The notes below the pieces were generated by a model that was not told the DNA's origin, did no database searches, and saw only the letters and a list, made by a program, of their open reading frames with translations. A DNA stretch of 64,000 nucleotides from Odontesthes bonariensis (Eukaryota; Chordata; Actinopteri; Atheriniformes; Atherinopsidae). Where the stretch lies: positions 36,139,663-36,203,662 of the forward strand of contig NC_134510.1 in NCBI RefSeq assembly GCF_027942865.1. Reading direction: 5' to 3'. Of this stretch, positions 20,926-44,619 are shown in pieces. The translations under genes and the position numbers were made by a program. Each line of letters opens with the position of its first letter. Position 1 is the first letter of the stretch.

Positions 20926-21804
20926 CACTTACACCCAGCATTTGTCCGCGTGTTGCTTTCTCAGATCATGGCAAATGTGTGCAAACGCCTTTAAATTATT
21001 GTCCCTCGGTTTAAAAAAAAAATCAGCCATTTGCCTCATCTACCTAGTGACAGTTTATCTTTGGAAAGAAGAGAATTTTTTTTTCCATTGACGATATTTC
21101 GTAGAATGTTGTAAAATGTGCCATTTTGGAGCTAATTTAAAGTTTACAGGTGAAATGTTTGTTAATATATCTTCAATTATACCTTCAAACACTATAAACT
21201 TTAATGCCTGTGTGTGTTATGTGGCTCAGATATGGAAAATAGATCTACTGAAATATACAAAGCAACACCAAATAAACAAGGTGAGCGTAATAAAACAAAC
21301 TGAACCACAGTTGTTTGATAAATCCTTTCCATGTCAGCTGGTTTTTTTTCAGTTTAGCAGACTCCATAAACCAAAGAGAACGTCACTCTTTTATTATTGG
21401 ATCACAGCTGACTGCAGAGATTATTTTTTCAGTCCCAAACTGGCAAACATGTAAAAAGTCAACAATCCATCCAAACCAAACCCTCTGATCTCCGCCGCAG
21501 ACACGCGCAGCACATGCGCCATTAGCCTAACGTTTCAGCTAAAACTTCATCACAAAAAACTCCTCTACGATGAGCTGTACTGAGAGGTTCCCTCAAAAAC
21601 AACTAAGAAAGACCAAAGCCACGCACACTAAATTATAAAACACAAAATATTCCAATAATACGACCTTAAGTGGGAAAACTAGTCTTGACTTTATAGTAAA
21701 TAACACAATCAACAGATGCTGAAACTGTAATCTAAACTGAGCAGAATTAAGGCTGATCTGCATTCTTATTGAACTGTTACGTGGAGTTTAGTATCGGGGA
21801 CAAC

Positions 21805-21947
<143 letters not shown>

Positions 21948-21994
21948 GTAACCTGAAAAAGGAATGCAACATTTTGTTGGGAAGAGATCGCTGA

Positions 21995-22200
21995 GACGTT
22001 CCCACGTGTAATTCACGGTGCGTAATTAGCATTTGAGCTCTCACCCGTGTGCGTAAAGTGTGTGTGAGACGGTAAGATGCCCCGCCACACACCTCCTTTA
22101 ATGATGCACCAAGTCCAACAGATAATAAAACCGCAAATAAGACCTTTGGTGTTGTTTTCCCACGAGAAAGAAGAAGGAAACCGTCTCCCATCGCATGGGA
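21995..22200. promoter_or_regulatory. Putative regulatory module, copy R3
   Basis: Two RBPJ-type TTCCCACG sites (21999-22006 and 22157-22164), CACACACCTCC, ACAGATAATAAA (22118-22129) and TTTTCCCACGAGAAAGAAG. The ACAG to TTTTCCC distance is 37 bp. Clearly related to R1 and R2 by eye. Confidence 0.5.
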
Positions 22201-23350
22201 GCTGGGAAACAATTACAATAAAATCCTCCTTTTTAAACTAAATGAGCTGGTATAGTTTTTTTCTGTCTTGTAGGTCTCTTTCAGGAACGAACAGCAGCGG
22301 ACCTGGATTGATTTACGCCCTGGGCGAACCATCCCTTACAAAAAGATACTACATGTAGCTTACAAAATGCCATGTCAATGTATATTAGAAGTTATTTAAT
22401 TTAGCATATAGCTCATAACAATAAAAAATAATCCACAGTCGGGACTTCTTGTTGTGTAGCAAACACAAACTAGACCAGGTTGCCTTTGGGTAAAATTAGT
22501 TGCATGACATGATGCCTCAATTCTAATTCTAGTTCAGCAAAACTAAAAATCAAATACAGTCGTGGCCAATAGCAACATGTTAGCAAGAGGCTAACAGATA
22601 GCCTACGTCTCTCACGTCACTCGGAGAAATCTGCATCCCTTTATCTTCTACCTGTTTCTCCTCTTCTTCTCTTCTTCTCTTTCTAAACTGGGCACCTGAT
22701 GGCTTTTTTGGTCTTTCACCATGATGATGATCCATGATGACTCCACATTATTACCTTTGCTTTTCCCATTAACGCCGTCCGTTCACCCGTCAATCAACCG
22801 GAGTCACGTGACGTAAACAAGTTCACGTAGATGACTGCACAGATTATTATTATTATTTTTATTTATTTATTTTTACATTTTTCACATAACCCAATTAATT
22901 ACATGAAGGTATATGGCTCTATGTTCATTTTAGGGATGAAATACAGTTTATTTGGACTGGAAGCAGTTTGCGTTGTGTGGCCTGGGATCAGGCCCTGGGA
23001 ACGAAATAAAGAATCAGACCACTCTGGCATTTGAAGGACACATTACCTTCGCCTTTGTGGCGGAACTTCAAAGGTCGGCTGGGGGTGTGAAGACACGTTT
23101 GTGCTTCCTGCGAATTGACACCGGCCACGCGTGGAAAACAAATGGCCCCCGAGCAGCTGGAAGCGACGCTGGCGCGAGGATGAAATCTAATTATCATGAG
23201 AACAAACGCGCGCACATGTGCTGAGACTGAGGGCTTCCGCGTCACCGGCCGGTCGTGTGCAGCGTGTGGAAAGCAAAGAAGACATAATGGATATTATCTG
23301 GTCTTTAAATGAGGTGAACTCAACCTCAGATTAACAACAAGGCACGTCAT
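22200..23350. other. Unassigned intergenic sequence
   Basis: No gene recognised. Contains an AT-rich run (22845-22890) and a GC-richer block (about 22980-23260) with several CG dinucleotides that could be conserved noncoding sequence; nothing here identifies it. Confidence 0.4.
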
Positions 23351-23359
23351 TCTTTATTT

Positions 23360-24335
23360 GACAACATGCAGAAGCAGTGTGTGGAAAAACTAAGTGAACC
23401 CCATGATTCACAGCTTATCTTCAGTAGCAATGATTTGAAATAGTTTTCTGTATAAGGGAAGGTTGTTGGAGGTCTGCATTGAGGTTTGCAGCTCTGGTTT
23501 CTGCACAGCTCCCTGAAGGTCCCACCACAGCATCTCAGTCAGGCTGAGCTCTGGACTCTGACTGGACCGTTGCAGCACCTTGATTCTTCTCTTCTTCACA
23601 CATTCTGCTGTAGATCTGCTGCTGTGTTTGGGATCTTTGTCCTGTTACACTTTGGTATCCAGAGGAGTTCATGCTGGACTCAATGGCTGCAAGGTGCCCA
23701 GGTCCTGTGGCTGCAGAACCAGCCCAGATCATCAGCCCTCCACCACCGTGCTTGACAGCTGGTGTGAGGTGTTTGTGCTGATGTGCTGTGTTTGGTTTCC
23801 TCCAAATGTGCTGCTGTGCATTATGAGCAAACATCTCCACTTTGGTCTGCTCTGTCCAAAGGACATTGTTCCAGAAGTCTTGTGGTTTGTTCAGATGCAG
23901 CTTTGCAAACCTAAGCTGTGCTGCCATGTTCTTTTTAGAGAGAAGAGGCTTTCTCCTGCAGCCCTTCCACACAAGCCATACCTGTTCAGTCTGTTTCTAA
24001 CTGTGCTGTCATGACCTTTAACCTTTAACATGCTGACAGAGGCCTGCAGAGTCTGAGATATAGCTCTTGGGTTTTTTGCAGTTCCTCTGAGCATTGCATG
24101 GTCTGACCTCGGGGAGAACTTGCTGGGAAGATCGACAGCTGTCTTGAAGACTATCCACTTGTGAATAATTTCTCCAAACAGTTTGGAAATGGCCTTATAA
24201 CACCTCTCAGATTGATGTAAATAATTAAAATTGCAAATAATGTAAATCTTTGTCTTATAACTATATTGTGTTTGGACTTGATGCTGGAAAATATGTGAAA
24301 ACTTCTCCTGATAATCCGAAAAGGAACACTCAGGG
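23360..24335 (-). mobile_element. Tc1/mariner transposase relic
   Basis: Minus-strand ORF 23535-23972 contains KNMAAQLRFAKLHLNKPQDF and HGGGGLMIWAGSAATGPGHL, typical of Tc1-like transposases in fish, and further pieces continue to about 24340 in another frame. GTGGAAAAACTAAGTGAACC at 23381 resembles a Tc1 terminal region. Frameshifts and missing segments make it inactive. Confidence 0.8.
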
Positions 24336-24689
24336 AAATAAATATTCATGCATAAGTAATTAAAGAAATAGACAATTTATATACAAGATTAATGTGATGA
24401 ATTATTCAGCATTTGTAACCATAAGATTACTAGATGAGGCGAGTGAAGGTGAAGTGAAGTAGAGGTTTTGCTTTGACACGGTGCTAAATGATGTGTGACA
24501 GGATATCTTTATTGTCTTTGAACTGAGGACTGCTACCGATCTCTTTGATTTCACCGTCAGACTTCACACCTGGAGGATGTAGCCCAGCAGGAGGTCCTGC
24601 TTCATTGCTCTCAGGCTAAAGAGAGCCGTCCTGCCGACAGAAGGCCTCCGATTTGAAGAAAAACAACGTCTCTTTTGACATCTTTACAA

Positions 24690-25200
24690 TTTAAGAAATG
24701 TTTTTTATTAAATTCTTTATAAAAACAAATAATGAAAGTAAAGAAAAAGAATACTGCTCACCATAGGGAGACAACCAGAATAAATTAGTGTGCAAAACGG
24801 ACAAGATATACAGGAATATCTTTGAGAATATCTTTGAGAGGATACAAGTTATATCGAACAAAGAGCCAAAGATGTCACTCATGCTCGTAGACATCATGGC
24901 ATAAAGGGGAATAATGTGACGGGTGGACACTCGATCGTCATCCACTTTAGTGTCACACTCTGGAATCATGGTAGCAGATTTAGCTGTGGGGTTTCAGCGG
25001 CACACGAAGGAGGACGATCTCCTCGGCTCCGTGATACTCACCTCCTCCCTCGCTCCCCAGCATGGCAGCATTATCCGGCTTACGTGTCCCTGTGGGGGGG
25101 TAGGGGGGGGGACCCTGCACGCCTGCCGGCAGATTACACGGCTGCCCCGCTCACTGAGCTCAAACGAAAGCGTTAAGTAAGAGTGAGTCGACCCTATGAC
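24690..25200. other. Unassigned sequence downstream of the her gene
   Basis: The plus strand has two overlapping short ORFs (24916-25180), but neither resembles a known family convincingly. On the minus strand this is the expected 3' flank of her, with an AATAAA-like signal near 24705. Left unassigned. Confidence 0.35.
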
Positions 25201-25375
25201 ACGTACCACAGCACTTGTACAAAAAAAGGCTTTTTACATTATTTACAGGTTTTGAAGTTATGAGCTTTCCAGAAGACGAAGATGTAAATATTCTTTCATG
25301 AACAACACATACACGGCACCCGTAAAAATAGATTAGCTGTTGGATGTTGATAGTTCTGAGGTATTTGCTTGCAGG

Positions 25376-26303
25376 TCAGGGCCAAGGCCTCCACAAAGTC
25401 TGGCTGAGCGGGCAGCTCTGGGACGAGCCCTCTTTGGTAGCCGGTCTCTCTGCCCTCTCCTCCAGCTGACTTTGGCTCTGAGGCTGTCGGGGAACGCTTT
25501 GCTGAACCGGGAAGACGTAAGGCTGAGCGACACCGCTCGCCCCAAAGGCTCTGGTGTGTGGCCTGTACCTGGACTTCTGCCTCAGCAGCTGAAGGATGGA
25601 CTTTGTGTGCGGCAGGGAGCCGGACGTTCTGCTCTGGGCGCCTGCAGAATCAGTGTCTGAAAGCGCGACGCGAGCAGCAAAGGTTGCATCCAGCGCCGGT
25701 CCCAGCCAGAGGCCTTTCCCTTCGGGTCCCAGGAACCGAGAAGCTCTCCGCAGGCAGGTGGACAAACCATCCTGGAAGGAATGTTTCTGGCCTCCAGCCT
25801 TTGCCGTGTGTTCTTCCGCAGTTTTCTGGAGGAAGAGGACTGTGTGCTCGAGGATCTCAGCTTTCTCCACTCTGTGTTTAGTCCCCCCCTGCATAGCAGC
25901 AGCGATACAAGTTAATAGATTGCACAGCCTGAATGGATACCCTGACAGGTATCCCACAGTATTATCTTAATTAAATACTTTGAATAGTAGACAAATGTGT
26001 TTGTATTTCTTAGAGGACATTAAAATCTCGTATTTAACTTACCTGCTGAGGCTCCTGCAGCAACATGGTCCTCAGATGCTCAAGACTGCGATTCATTCGC
26101 TCCCTTCGACGCTTCTCCACCTGAGATTTTAGCAACTGGAAGCAAGCAAAAAAGAACAGGAATGACTCGAGAGTCGGGAAACGATTCCAGCTCACTTAAA
26201 TGTTCTGCAAAGAACTGTAGACCTTACTAAAACACAGCAGATTAGTCATTAATGTTACCTTTCTGTTGCTGGTCGCATCATCCAGTTCTTGTAACAGCTT
26301 CAT
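25376..26303 (-). CDS. Hairy/E(spl)-type bHLH transcriptional repressor (her/hes, hes7-like)
   Basis: Complement of exons 26303-26259, 26135-26043 and 25888-25376; about 216 aa. Exon 1 encodes MKLLQELDDATSNRK. Exon 2 gives the basic region and helix 1 (LLKSQVEKRRRERMNRSLEH). Exon 3 starts with helix 2 (VEKAEILEHTVLFLQKT), followed by an Orange-like segment (HSFQDGLSTCLRRASRFLG), and ends in WRPWP, the Groucho/TLE-recruiting tail with one extra proline, as in HES7. Such proteins sit in the nucleus, bind N-box/E-box DNA and are usual Notch targets; several run the segmentation clock. The start is the only ATG before the exon 1 donor in frame. Splice sites are all GT/AG. Which teleost her gene it is (her7, her5 or other) cannot be settled here. 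Confidence 0.9.
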
Positions 26304-26559
26304 AATCGCGCACTTCCCAAAGAATGCTCTGTTCTAGTCCAGTTCGAGCTTCTTCCCCAGTCCGCAACTGTTCGGGTAATGTGCCTCCAGTTCACGGGTT
26401 CTTCTTTTTACCTCCTCACTGCCTGTCCCCTCAGACTCCTCCTCCTGTCCCAGCGGGTTTTACAACCCGGACAGTCCACCCACCGAACTCCTCCCACATC
26501 CCCGCCGGCCACCGCATTTTTCTTGTTAAACCTCTCATACTGACAATTTAAACCTAATT

Positions 26560-27700
26560 TGATTAATTAAACTCCTTTTTTTTTCTCTCTCGTTTGTTTC
26601 GTAACTTGACGCGTCAGCTTTACGCGATAGATTTTACGTACAAATGCGTGCGTAAAGGTGATGCGTAAAATGACACATCCTGGAATATGGTTTAGAATAC
26701 AGGCTTTGTTTTTTTTTTCCCTGCACTTGTAATAGCTGTTAACACACTCTGTGTGTTTTCCAAAGAGGAATGAAATCAGAGAGAATTCATGAGATTAAAA
26801 TAATATTGATTCACAAATCTTAACAAAGTAAATTTGGGAAAAATATGAGCCAATTCTAATTTAATGTAATATTTTGGTGCTAAAAAGAATAATCCCGCGG
26901 TTCCCAATTGTTGGTATCTACACAGGTTACATTTAAACAGGATTTAGTCTCCCAGTAAAGGAGAAGAAATGCAGAGCTACGTCTCTGAGAGCGCACGAGC
27001 CGTTTGTGCGCCATTTAATTTGAATGTTTGCTGTTTTGTTGATTTGTTGATGCCAAAAAACTCCCTTTTGTCTTTTGTGATTGTGCCAAATCAGACTTTG
27101 CTCATCCGAATACTTTTGAGATTTTTTTTCTGCTCACTTCATGTCTTTTTGAACATCCGTGTTCCTTTTGGACATCATGCGCACTAATTTACGGCGAGTG
27201 CCAACCAACACGTCCTCCTTCACACCTGGGTTTCCGCGGAGTGAGAGAGTGCTTTGCATTCACACCATTATGTCACACTGGGCCACGCGTGTCATTTGGA
27301 CCGCTGTCTCGTGCTGGGGCGCAGCATTTGTTCGGCCTTTGCTTTTGAAAAACCTTTGATGTGTGGCAGACCTCCGTGGGAATGCCTCGAGGCTGTTACG
27401 CGCACGTGACAGTTTTTTTTAGTTTAACATTTGAAGCTCAAAGTGGAGACCTCGGAGCCCTTAGAGGCCCTTTGCAGATGCAAATTAATTAACATTATTT
27501 AACTATGTGTGGAGCACGTTATAATTACAATCCTGCATTTAACTCCACGCGCCACAGGTTCACCACCTTCATTCAATTCAGAGAAGTACCGCGTTAATTT
27601 GTGTAAAATCTTGACTCCTGCTCCCCCAACAATGCCACGCGCGACAAAGAAGAAAGATCTTAAACTCTTTGTGTGTAAGTAATGTAAGAAAACGCGCGTG
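26560..27700. promoter_or_regulatory. Putative conserved noncoding block upstream of her
   Basis: CG-containing, low-repeat sequence on the 5' side of the her gene. Motifs seen: TCACACCT (27220-27227, a perfect T-box half site) followed by TTTCCGCGGAGTGAGAGAG, CGTGGGAA (27375-27382, RBPJ consensus), and an octamer/homeobox string ATGCAAATTAATTAAC (from 27478). There is no ORF above about 70 codons. Regulatory role is inferred. Confidence 0.45.
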
Positions 27701-27849
27701 TTTCACTGTCTGCGCCTGATCAGATCCCATCCCAGTAATATAAATTTAATTTAGAGCCAATACACCGTAATAAATCAATGTCAGGAAGATATTAACAAGG
27801 ACAAATATTCAGATCATTCATTCAATATTACAGTAAAACCCCGACTCAC

Positions 27850-28820
27850 AGATCCAGTAAAGAAAACAAGAAAAGGTGTAGAAATAAAACCTGGGACGGC
27901 TGTGCTACTTATTTTCAGACAAAGAACTGCAACTAAGGACTATTTTCATCTATTAAACATCAAAACAATCAAAAGATCAATTACAAAATTTGAAAGGAAA
28001 GACCTAAAGTCCGAAAATCTGGAATGAAATTTTGTACATTTTCTTTTTATTAACAGTCAATTTAAATGCTTATGCTGCTAAACTGCTGCACATTTCACTT
28101 CTGACACCTGAGATGTGCACAAGGTCTCAGATCTGGGGCTTTGAGTGTTCTGCCACGTATCAAAGCTGCTCTGAGAACTCCTCTGGGCAGAGATCTCAGA
28201 TGCTGAGTCCAGAATCAACTAAAACTCACCCAGTCTCTGGGTGACTTACACAGCATGAACAACAGAGCCCGAACCCCTAATGCTGCTTCAGTGAATCAGT
28301 TTGCTGATGACAGGTGAGCCCCTGGGACAACAAACACCACCATACAGCACAGCCATAACATTATGACTACAGGTCTAATATTGAGTAGACCTTACTCATA
28401 CTAGCTAAAGAGCCCGACTGTCAGAGCATGGACAAAATAACATCTTAGGGTCTCCTGCAGTGTCTGGTGCCAGGATTTGGGTTTGTGTGAAATTCTTAAG
28501 GTCCTGAGTTCGGGTGGTCTTTGTAGATTGTTCTCCACAGATCTCCTCCGACTGGAGGCCAGGTGAACACCTCAGACTTTGCTGTGATATCTGATCCCAT
28601 TCTAAGCAGCTTTTGGAGGACACACTGCTGTCCCGAGGAGGCAGCAGGGGGGTGCTGATGTCATACGGGTGTGACAGGTGTAACATCCATGTGGACGCCA
28701 GGCAGCGAATGGATGAGCAGCTACTTTTTTGTGTGAGGTTGATACATGAAACTGTTAGTTTCACTGTTAGTGGAACTCTGTGCCATGTTTTCTATGACTA
28801 AAGGAGTTAAATCAAGACAT
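27850..28820. mobile_element. Probable degraded transposon-derived sequence
   Basis: The segment about 28300-28780 (CATAACATTATGACTACAGG, then a 119-codon minus ORF at 28405-28764) looks like an old DNA-element relic, but no terminal repeats were found. The rest is unassigned. Confidence 0.35.
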
Positions 28821-28824
28821 ATCC

Positions 28825-28985
28825 ACAAGAAATGTCAGATTGTTCAGCCTCCTGCCATCTGGGAAACGGTACAGGAGCCGCCGCTCCCGAACCACCGGAC
28901 TCACCAACAGCTTCATCCATCAGGCTGTCGTTAAACTTCTTAATCCTCCATCCTGCACTTTACTTATTTTAAATGCCTATTTATA
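28825..28985 (+). mobile_element. LINE 3' coding fragment
   Basis: Reads LPSGKRYRSRRSRTTGLTNS in one frame, the same end-of-ORF motif (LPSGRRFRTLNCRLNKYKNS) seen in the LINE at 62330-62400. Short and frameshifted. Confidence 0.6.
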
Positions 28986-29231
28986 TGTCTATTTAGCCTA
29001 ATGTTTAGCTATGTGTCTATGTGTCATTTTTTACCACATGTCTTTACCACATGAATTAAATGTAACTGAATTTAATTCAACAGAACTAGACTGGTTGAGC
29101 ATTTGAAAATGAACAACACTGCAGTGTATTTTGGGCTGTTGCTTGGGATCTAATTTTGCAGCTTTAAAAGGCATGGTTGGTAATCCTGGAGAGCTAGCAA
29201 GATTTGAAAGTGGCGCCTCCGCTAAGCTCCA

Positions 29232-29256
29232 CCCCCCCCCCCCCCCCCCCCCCCCC
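29232..29256 (+). repeat. Homopolymer of 25 C
   Basis: Uninterrupted C-run inside the TTAA element at 29164; the opposite strand is poly-G and could form a quadruplex. Confidence 0.9.
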
Positions 29257-29577
29257 TTTAAGTGATATTTTAGACTGGAACTACTACGCTGAGAAGACAA
29301 TTCAACTTGGCAGTGTTTACAGATGACTTTGGTTCTGTCGACTCCGCCGTCTGGAAGAACTTTAAAATGAAAATGGCCGAGTAAAAGTTCCGTACCCTTC
29401 TCCATGTTTGGTGGATCCGCCGATTACTTTCTTTTCCTGTTCCACAGCAGACAGCAGCAGAGTTTTACAAAATAAAAGCCTGTGAGCGACAGACTTTTAC
29501 AAAATAAAACCTGCGTTAATAAGAGATAGAATATTTATCGGCGTTAAATAATTAACGAGTTAACTCGCCCAGCCCTA
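29257..29577 (-). mobile_element. TAGGGCTGGGC hAT copy, truncated (inverted)
   Basis: Ends GTTAACTCGCCCAGCCCTA at 29577 (left terminus read backwards) and carries the BED-finger-like ORF start (29405 downward). The opposite terminus is missing at the C-run. Confidence 0.8.
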
Positions 29578-29905
29578 GAAAATAAAAGAAACCAAAAATT
29601 GTCCAACGGAAAGAGAGCGACCTCTGCATGGCTTTGCAGGCCCTTCAGATCCCTCAGTTGTCTCCACCGCTCAAACGCTGCACCGATGTCGACTCTGGTC
29701 TTGCTTCTGGCTTTTTCCAGGCCCGGAGTTTGGATTGGTCAGCTTTTTGTCAGTCCTGCAGCTGCCACAGATGTCTGATTATTTTCAGACCTTTTTCTAA
29801 ATACATCATGTATAGATTATTCTCAGGATAGACGGACCATTTCACCCAGTATTACAAAGTGTGTTTCTGAACAGGATTACCAACCATGCCTTTAACATGC
29901 CTCTA

Positions 29906-30825
29906 GCAGAGCTCTTAGATCCAAGGACTCAGGTCAGCTGGTCCAGTCCAGAGTCCAGACTAAACATGGAGAAGCAGCATTTAGCTGTTATGCTGCAAAC
30001 AAGAGGAACAAACTGCCAGTGGAGATTAAACTTTCACCAAATGGAGACATTTTTAAATCCAGGTTAAAGACATTTCTTTTCTCATGTGTCTATGCATGAA
30101 ATCTGCACGATATCTTTGAATTTATCTGGACCGTTGCTTGTTTTTAAATTCATTTAAATGATTTTATTTGTTTCTCTTTATATTCTTTTATGTATTTTTA
30201 ATGCTTCTTCCACTCCCTGCTGCAATGCTTTTATTTTATGTAAAGCACTTTGAATTGTTTTGTACATAAAATGTGCTACAAATAAATTTGACTTTGAACA
30301 ATCTGCATCTATGTTGTGTTTTACTGTGTCGTTAAGCTTAGTTTTTTCCCCAAAATATAATAAAAACTGCAGTGACCCTGAGGAGCAAAAACTATACCAA
30401 ATGCAACTAAGGCAACCGAAGCACAGCAACAAAACAGGACAAAAGAAAGGAATACATTTAGCAAAACACAAGTGTTCAGAAATGCAGCCGTGTTTCATTA
30501 CCAGAATAAGATTTAACCAAACACAACGAATAAAACCGAAAAATCAAACAAACTGTGAAAAAATGTGTCTATGCATGAAATCTGCACGATATCTTTGAAT
30601 TTTATTATATTTTTATTTAATACCATTTTATTTTATTATTTATATCTGGACTGTTGCTTGTTTTTAAATTCACTTAAATGATTTTATTTGTTTCTCTCTA
30701 TATTCTTTTATGTATTTTAATGCTTCTTCCACTCCCTGCTGCAATGCTTTTATTTTATGTAAAGCACTTTGAATTGTTTTGTACATGAAATGTGCTACAA
30801 ATAAATTTGATTTGATTTGATTTTA
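29906..30825 (+). mobile_element. L2-type LINE 3' fragments (two overlapping tails)
   Basis: 29906-30296 matches 9601-9990 nearly base for base, ending AAGCACTTTGAATTG. A second tail of the same family covers 30565-30825 and ends in TTTGATTTGATTTGATTTT, the short tandem repeat typical of L2 3' ends. Confidence 0.75.
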
Positions 30826-30899
30826 ACAACTTTTTTTATTCCAACCCAAAGACAACAGATATGTGGGCTAATCAGCAGCTGCTTTGTGAATACAGAGTC

Positions 30900-31567
30900 T
30901 TTATTGTAAAAGAGGTAGAGAGAATACAGGTGTTTCACTGTACAGAAAAAAAGACAGCACTGCTGATACACTCATTCAAACCATTAACATGGACACAGGC
31001 GCACCTCATTCATTTTATAGGGACACGTAAGCCTGGTACAAAAAAGAAAAGAAAAGGAAACACAACACAGAGAAACAAACACACAAAGTCTTTGGATTTT
31101 TCTCTATTGCCCTCTCATTCACTTCTGCATTCTCTCTTTCTGAGCTGCTAAAAGGAAAACGGTTGTTGCCCTAACAATAAAAGCAATAATATTAATAATA
31201 ATAATGATATAGTGTGCTAAAAAATAAAGATAATGCAATCCCACTCCTCCCAAACACATCTCAGTAACCTGTCAAAGTAGTGGAAAACAAACCCCTCCAC
31301 CCCCATGATAAAACCACACCTGCATGCACACAACAACACACACACATCCACTCCAACATCTGTGCACTCGACTAATCATCCGAACGGCGAGATGACCGGC
31401 GCTTCGGAAAGAAAAGCAAAACCACAACGTCCATTTCAAATGACCAAACCAAACGAACAATATACAAAAACAACTGCAGCCAAGTGGGAAGTGTGATATC
31501 ATTCTTTCTGTCTCGTCCGTCGTCAATCTTTCCGTCGCTGTCGTTCTGTAGCCAGTGGGCGGGGCCA
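30900..31567 (-). terminator. pbx 3' UTR with polyadenylation signal
   Basis: On the minus strand the pbx stop (31568-31570) is followed by about 660 bp with no repeat or ORF of note and then AATAAA (30905-30900). The cleavage site is inferred. Confidence 0.5.
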
Positions 31568-43273
<11,706 letters not shown>

Positions 43274-44619
43274 CTTCAGCGACGCACAGTGGCGACGACT
43301 GCTGCCCGACTGTGCTCACACACACGCACACGCTCACACGCACACCACTGCCTGATCCGAGGCATCGTGCAAAGCGAGGTCCCCTAGCGATTGACGGCCA
43401 AAGGTACAAGGCGTGCAAACACGGTGCAGCCAGCGTGTAAAGTGTTCTCATGGTGCACAAGTGTAGTAACTCTGCTGGGTTGAAATCAACCACAACATCT
43501 GCGCTCTTTGCATTTTCAGAAAGCAGAAGTGTGTGTGTGTGCGCATGTGTGTGAGGAGGGGGGCAAGATGACAAAGAAAGAAGTCAAAAGTATGCGCTTT
43601 ATTTCCACACTACAATCCCAAACCTGGTTACAAGCAGCAGCAGAGATGTGACGCTTTAGATTGGAGATGGTGTCTCTTTTGTAAAGCGATGATCTCTCTC
43701 ACTTTGTCTGTCTACTTCTGCTTTTAGCTTCAAGTCAACAGGATGTGTGCCAAAACCACAGAAGTGTCAGTGGAACCGTGTTGCCTGTTTCAACATGTTG
43801 CAGCTTGGCTGTAACACACTCAAACGCTCAGCAATTAAAGCAGCAGCAGCAGCAGCAGCAACAGCTGCCCACAGCTGCTCATCCAGTTCTGACTTTACGT
43901 TCAAATTGCAGAACTTCTCCCTGGGAGTCACAAGCAGACGGATCAGATGCACGGCGAGAGAGTTCTGTCTGCTTCTGGCAGTCATATTTCATGATAGATG
44001 TGGGCCAAGTAAATAAGGGGTGGGCTGTAACAAGAGGAACAGGAAGAGAAGAGACAAGGGAGAGAAGGTAACAAGGCAGACAGAGAGGGTGAGAGCTCGT
44101 CCCGTCGGCATGTGAAACGCTTCACAGCAGGTTTTTTTTTTTTCTTCTACATAAAGATATTGAGACAAGTGACGAGCCAAAAAATGCTGTGCTCAGTGTG
44201 TGGCAACTTCAAGGGATGATGTTGTGAGGAGATAAAGGTAAGGGTGAAGTTACTGAAGTTACAGGTAGAGAAAGCAACGTGGGATTGTGTCTGTAAAAAG
44301 AGAATTTCTTTGACATTTTGGCCATCATTTAGAAATGAGAATCGTCACAAATGTTTGTCGTCACATGGCTGACGGAAATATTCGTCTTACACCGGTTAGA
44401 TTTTTCTGCCTGAAACATCTGCAGCCACCATGCCTGAACTTGTTAAACTGGTTTTTCACATTTCTCAAGAGAAAAAAACACGAGCTCCAGTCTGTTTTTA
44501 GGTGTATGTCAGGGGTGGCGTTTTTTTTCCCCTCTGAAGCAGTAAATAGGTCGGAAACGATTTTAACCCGTGTTTCTTTTTTTCTTTTTTTTTTTGTCAG
44601 AGTTTGACAAAAGAGATTC
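43274..44619. promoter_or_regulatory. Shared upstream region of divergent pbx and gpsm3, with CAG repeat
   Basis: pbx (minus) and gpsm3 (plus) start codons are 1.35 kb apart, head to head. A CAG run of about seven units lies at 43839-43861. An acceptor-like TTTTTTGTCAG at 44590-44600 shortly before the gpsm3 ATG suggests an upstream noncoding exon. No TATA box was assigned. Confidence 0.5.

Larger units (their letters stand above)
29164..29895. mobile_element. TTAA-flanked element containing a hAT fragment
   Basis: TTAA at 29164-29167 and 29892-29895; ends AAGGCATGGTTGGTAATCCTG and CAGGATTACCAACCATGCCTT are inverted repeats. Inside lies an inverted fragment of the TAGGGCTGGGC hAT family (29257-29577) next to a run of 25 C (29232-29256). 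Confidence 0.75.

Noticed and set aside
24916-25180. Possible coding exon (LLGSVILTSSLAPQHGSI)
   Set aside because: A weak resemblance to a PH-domain strand was considered, but there are no flanking exons, no clear splice sites and the frame is short.
25340-25970. Plus-strand ORFs of 106-124 codons
   Set aside because: Antisense shadows of the her last exon; the minus strand has the clear bHLH and WRPWP protein.
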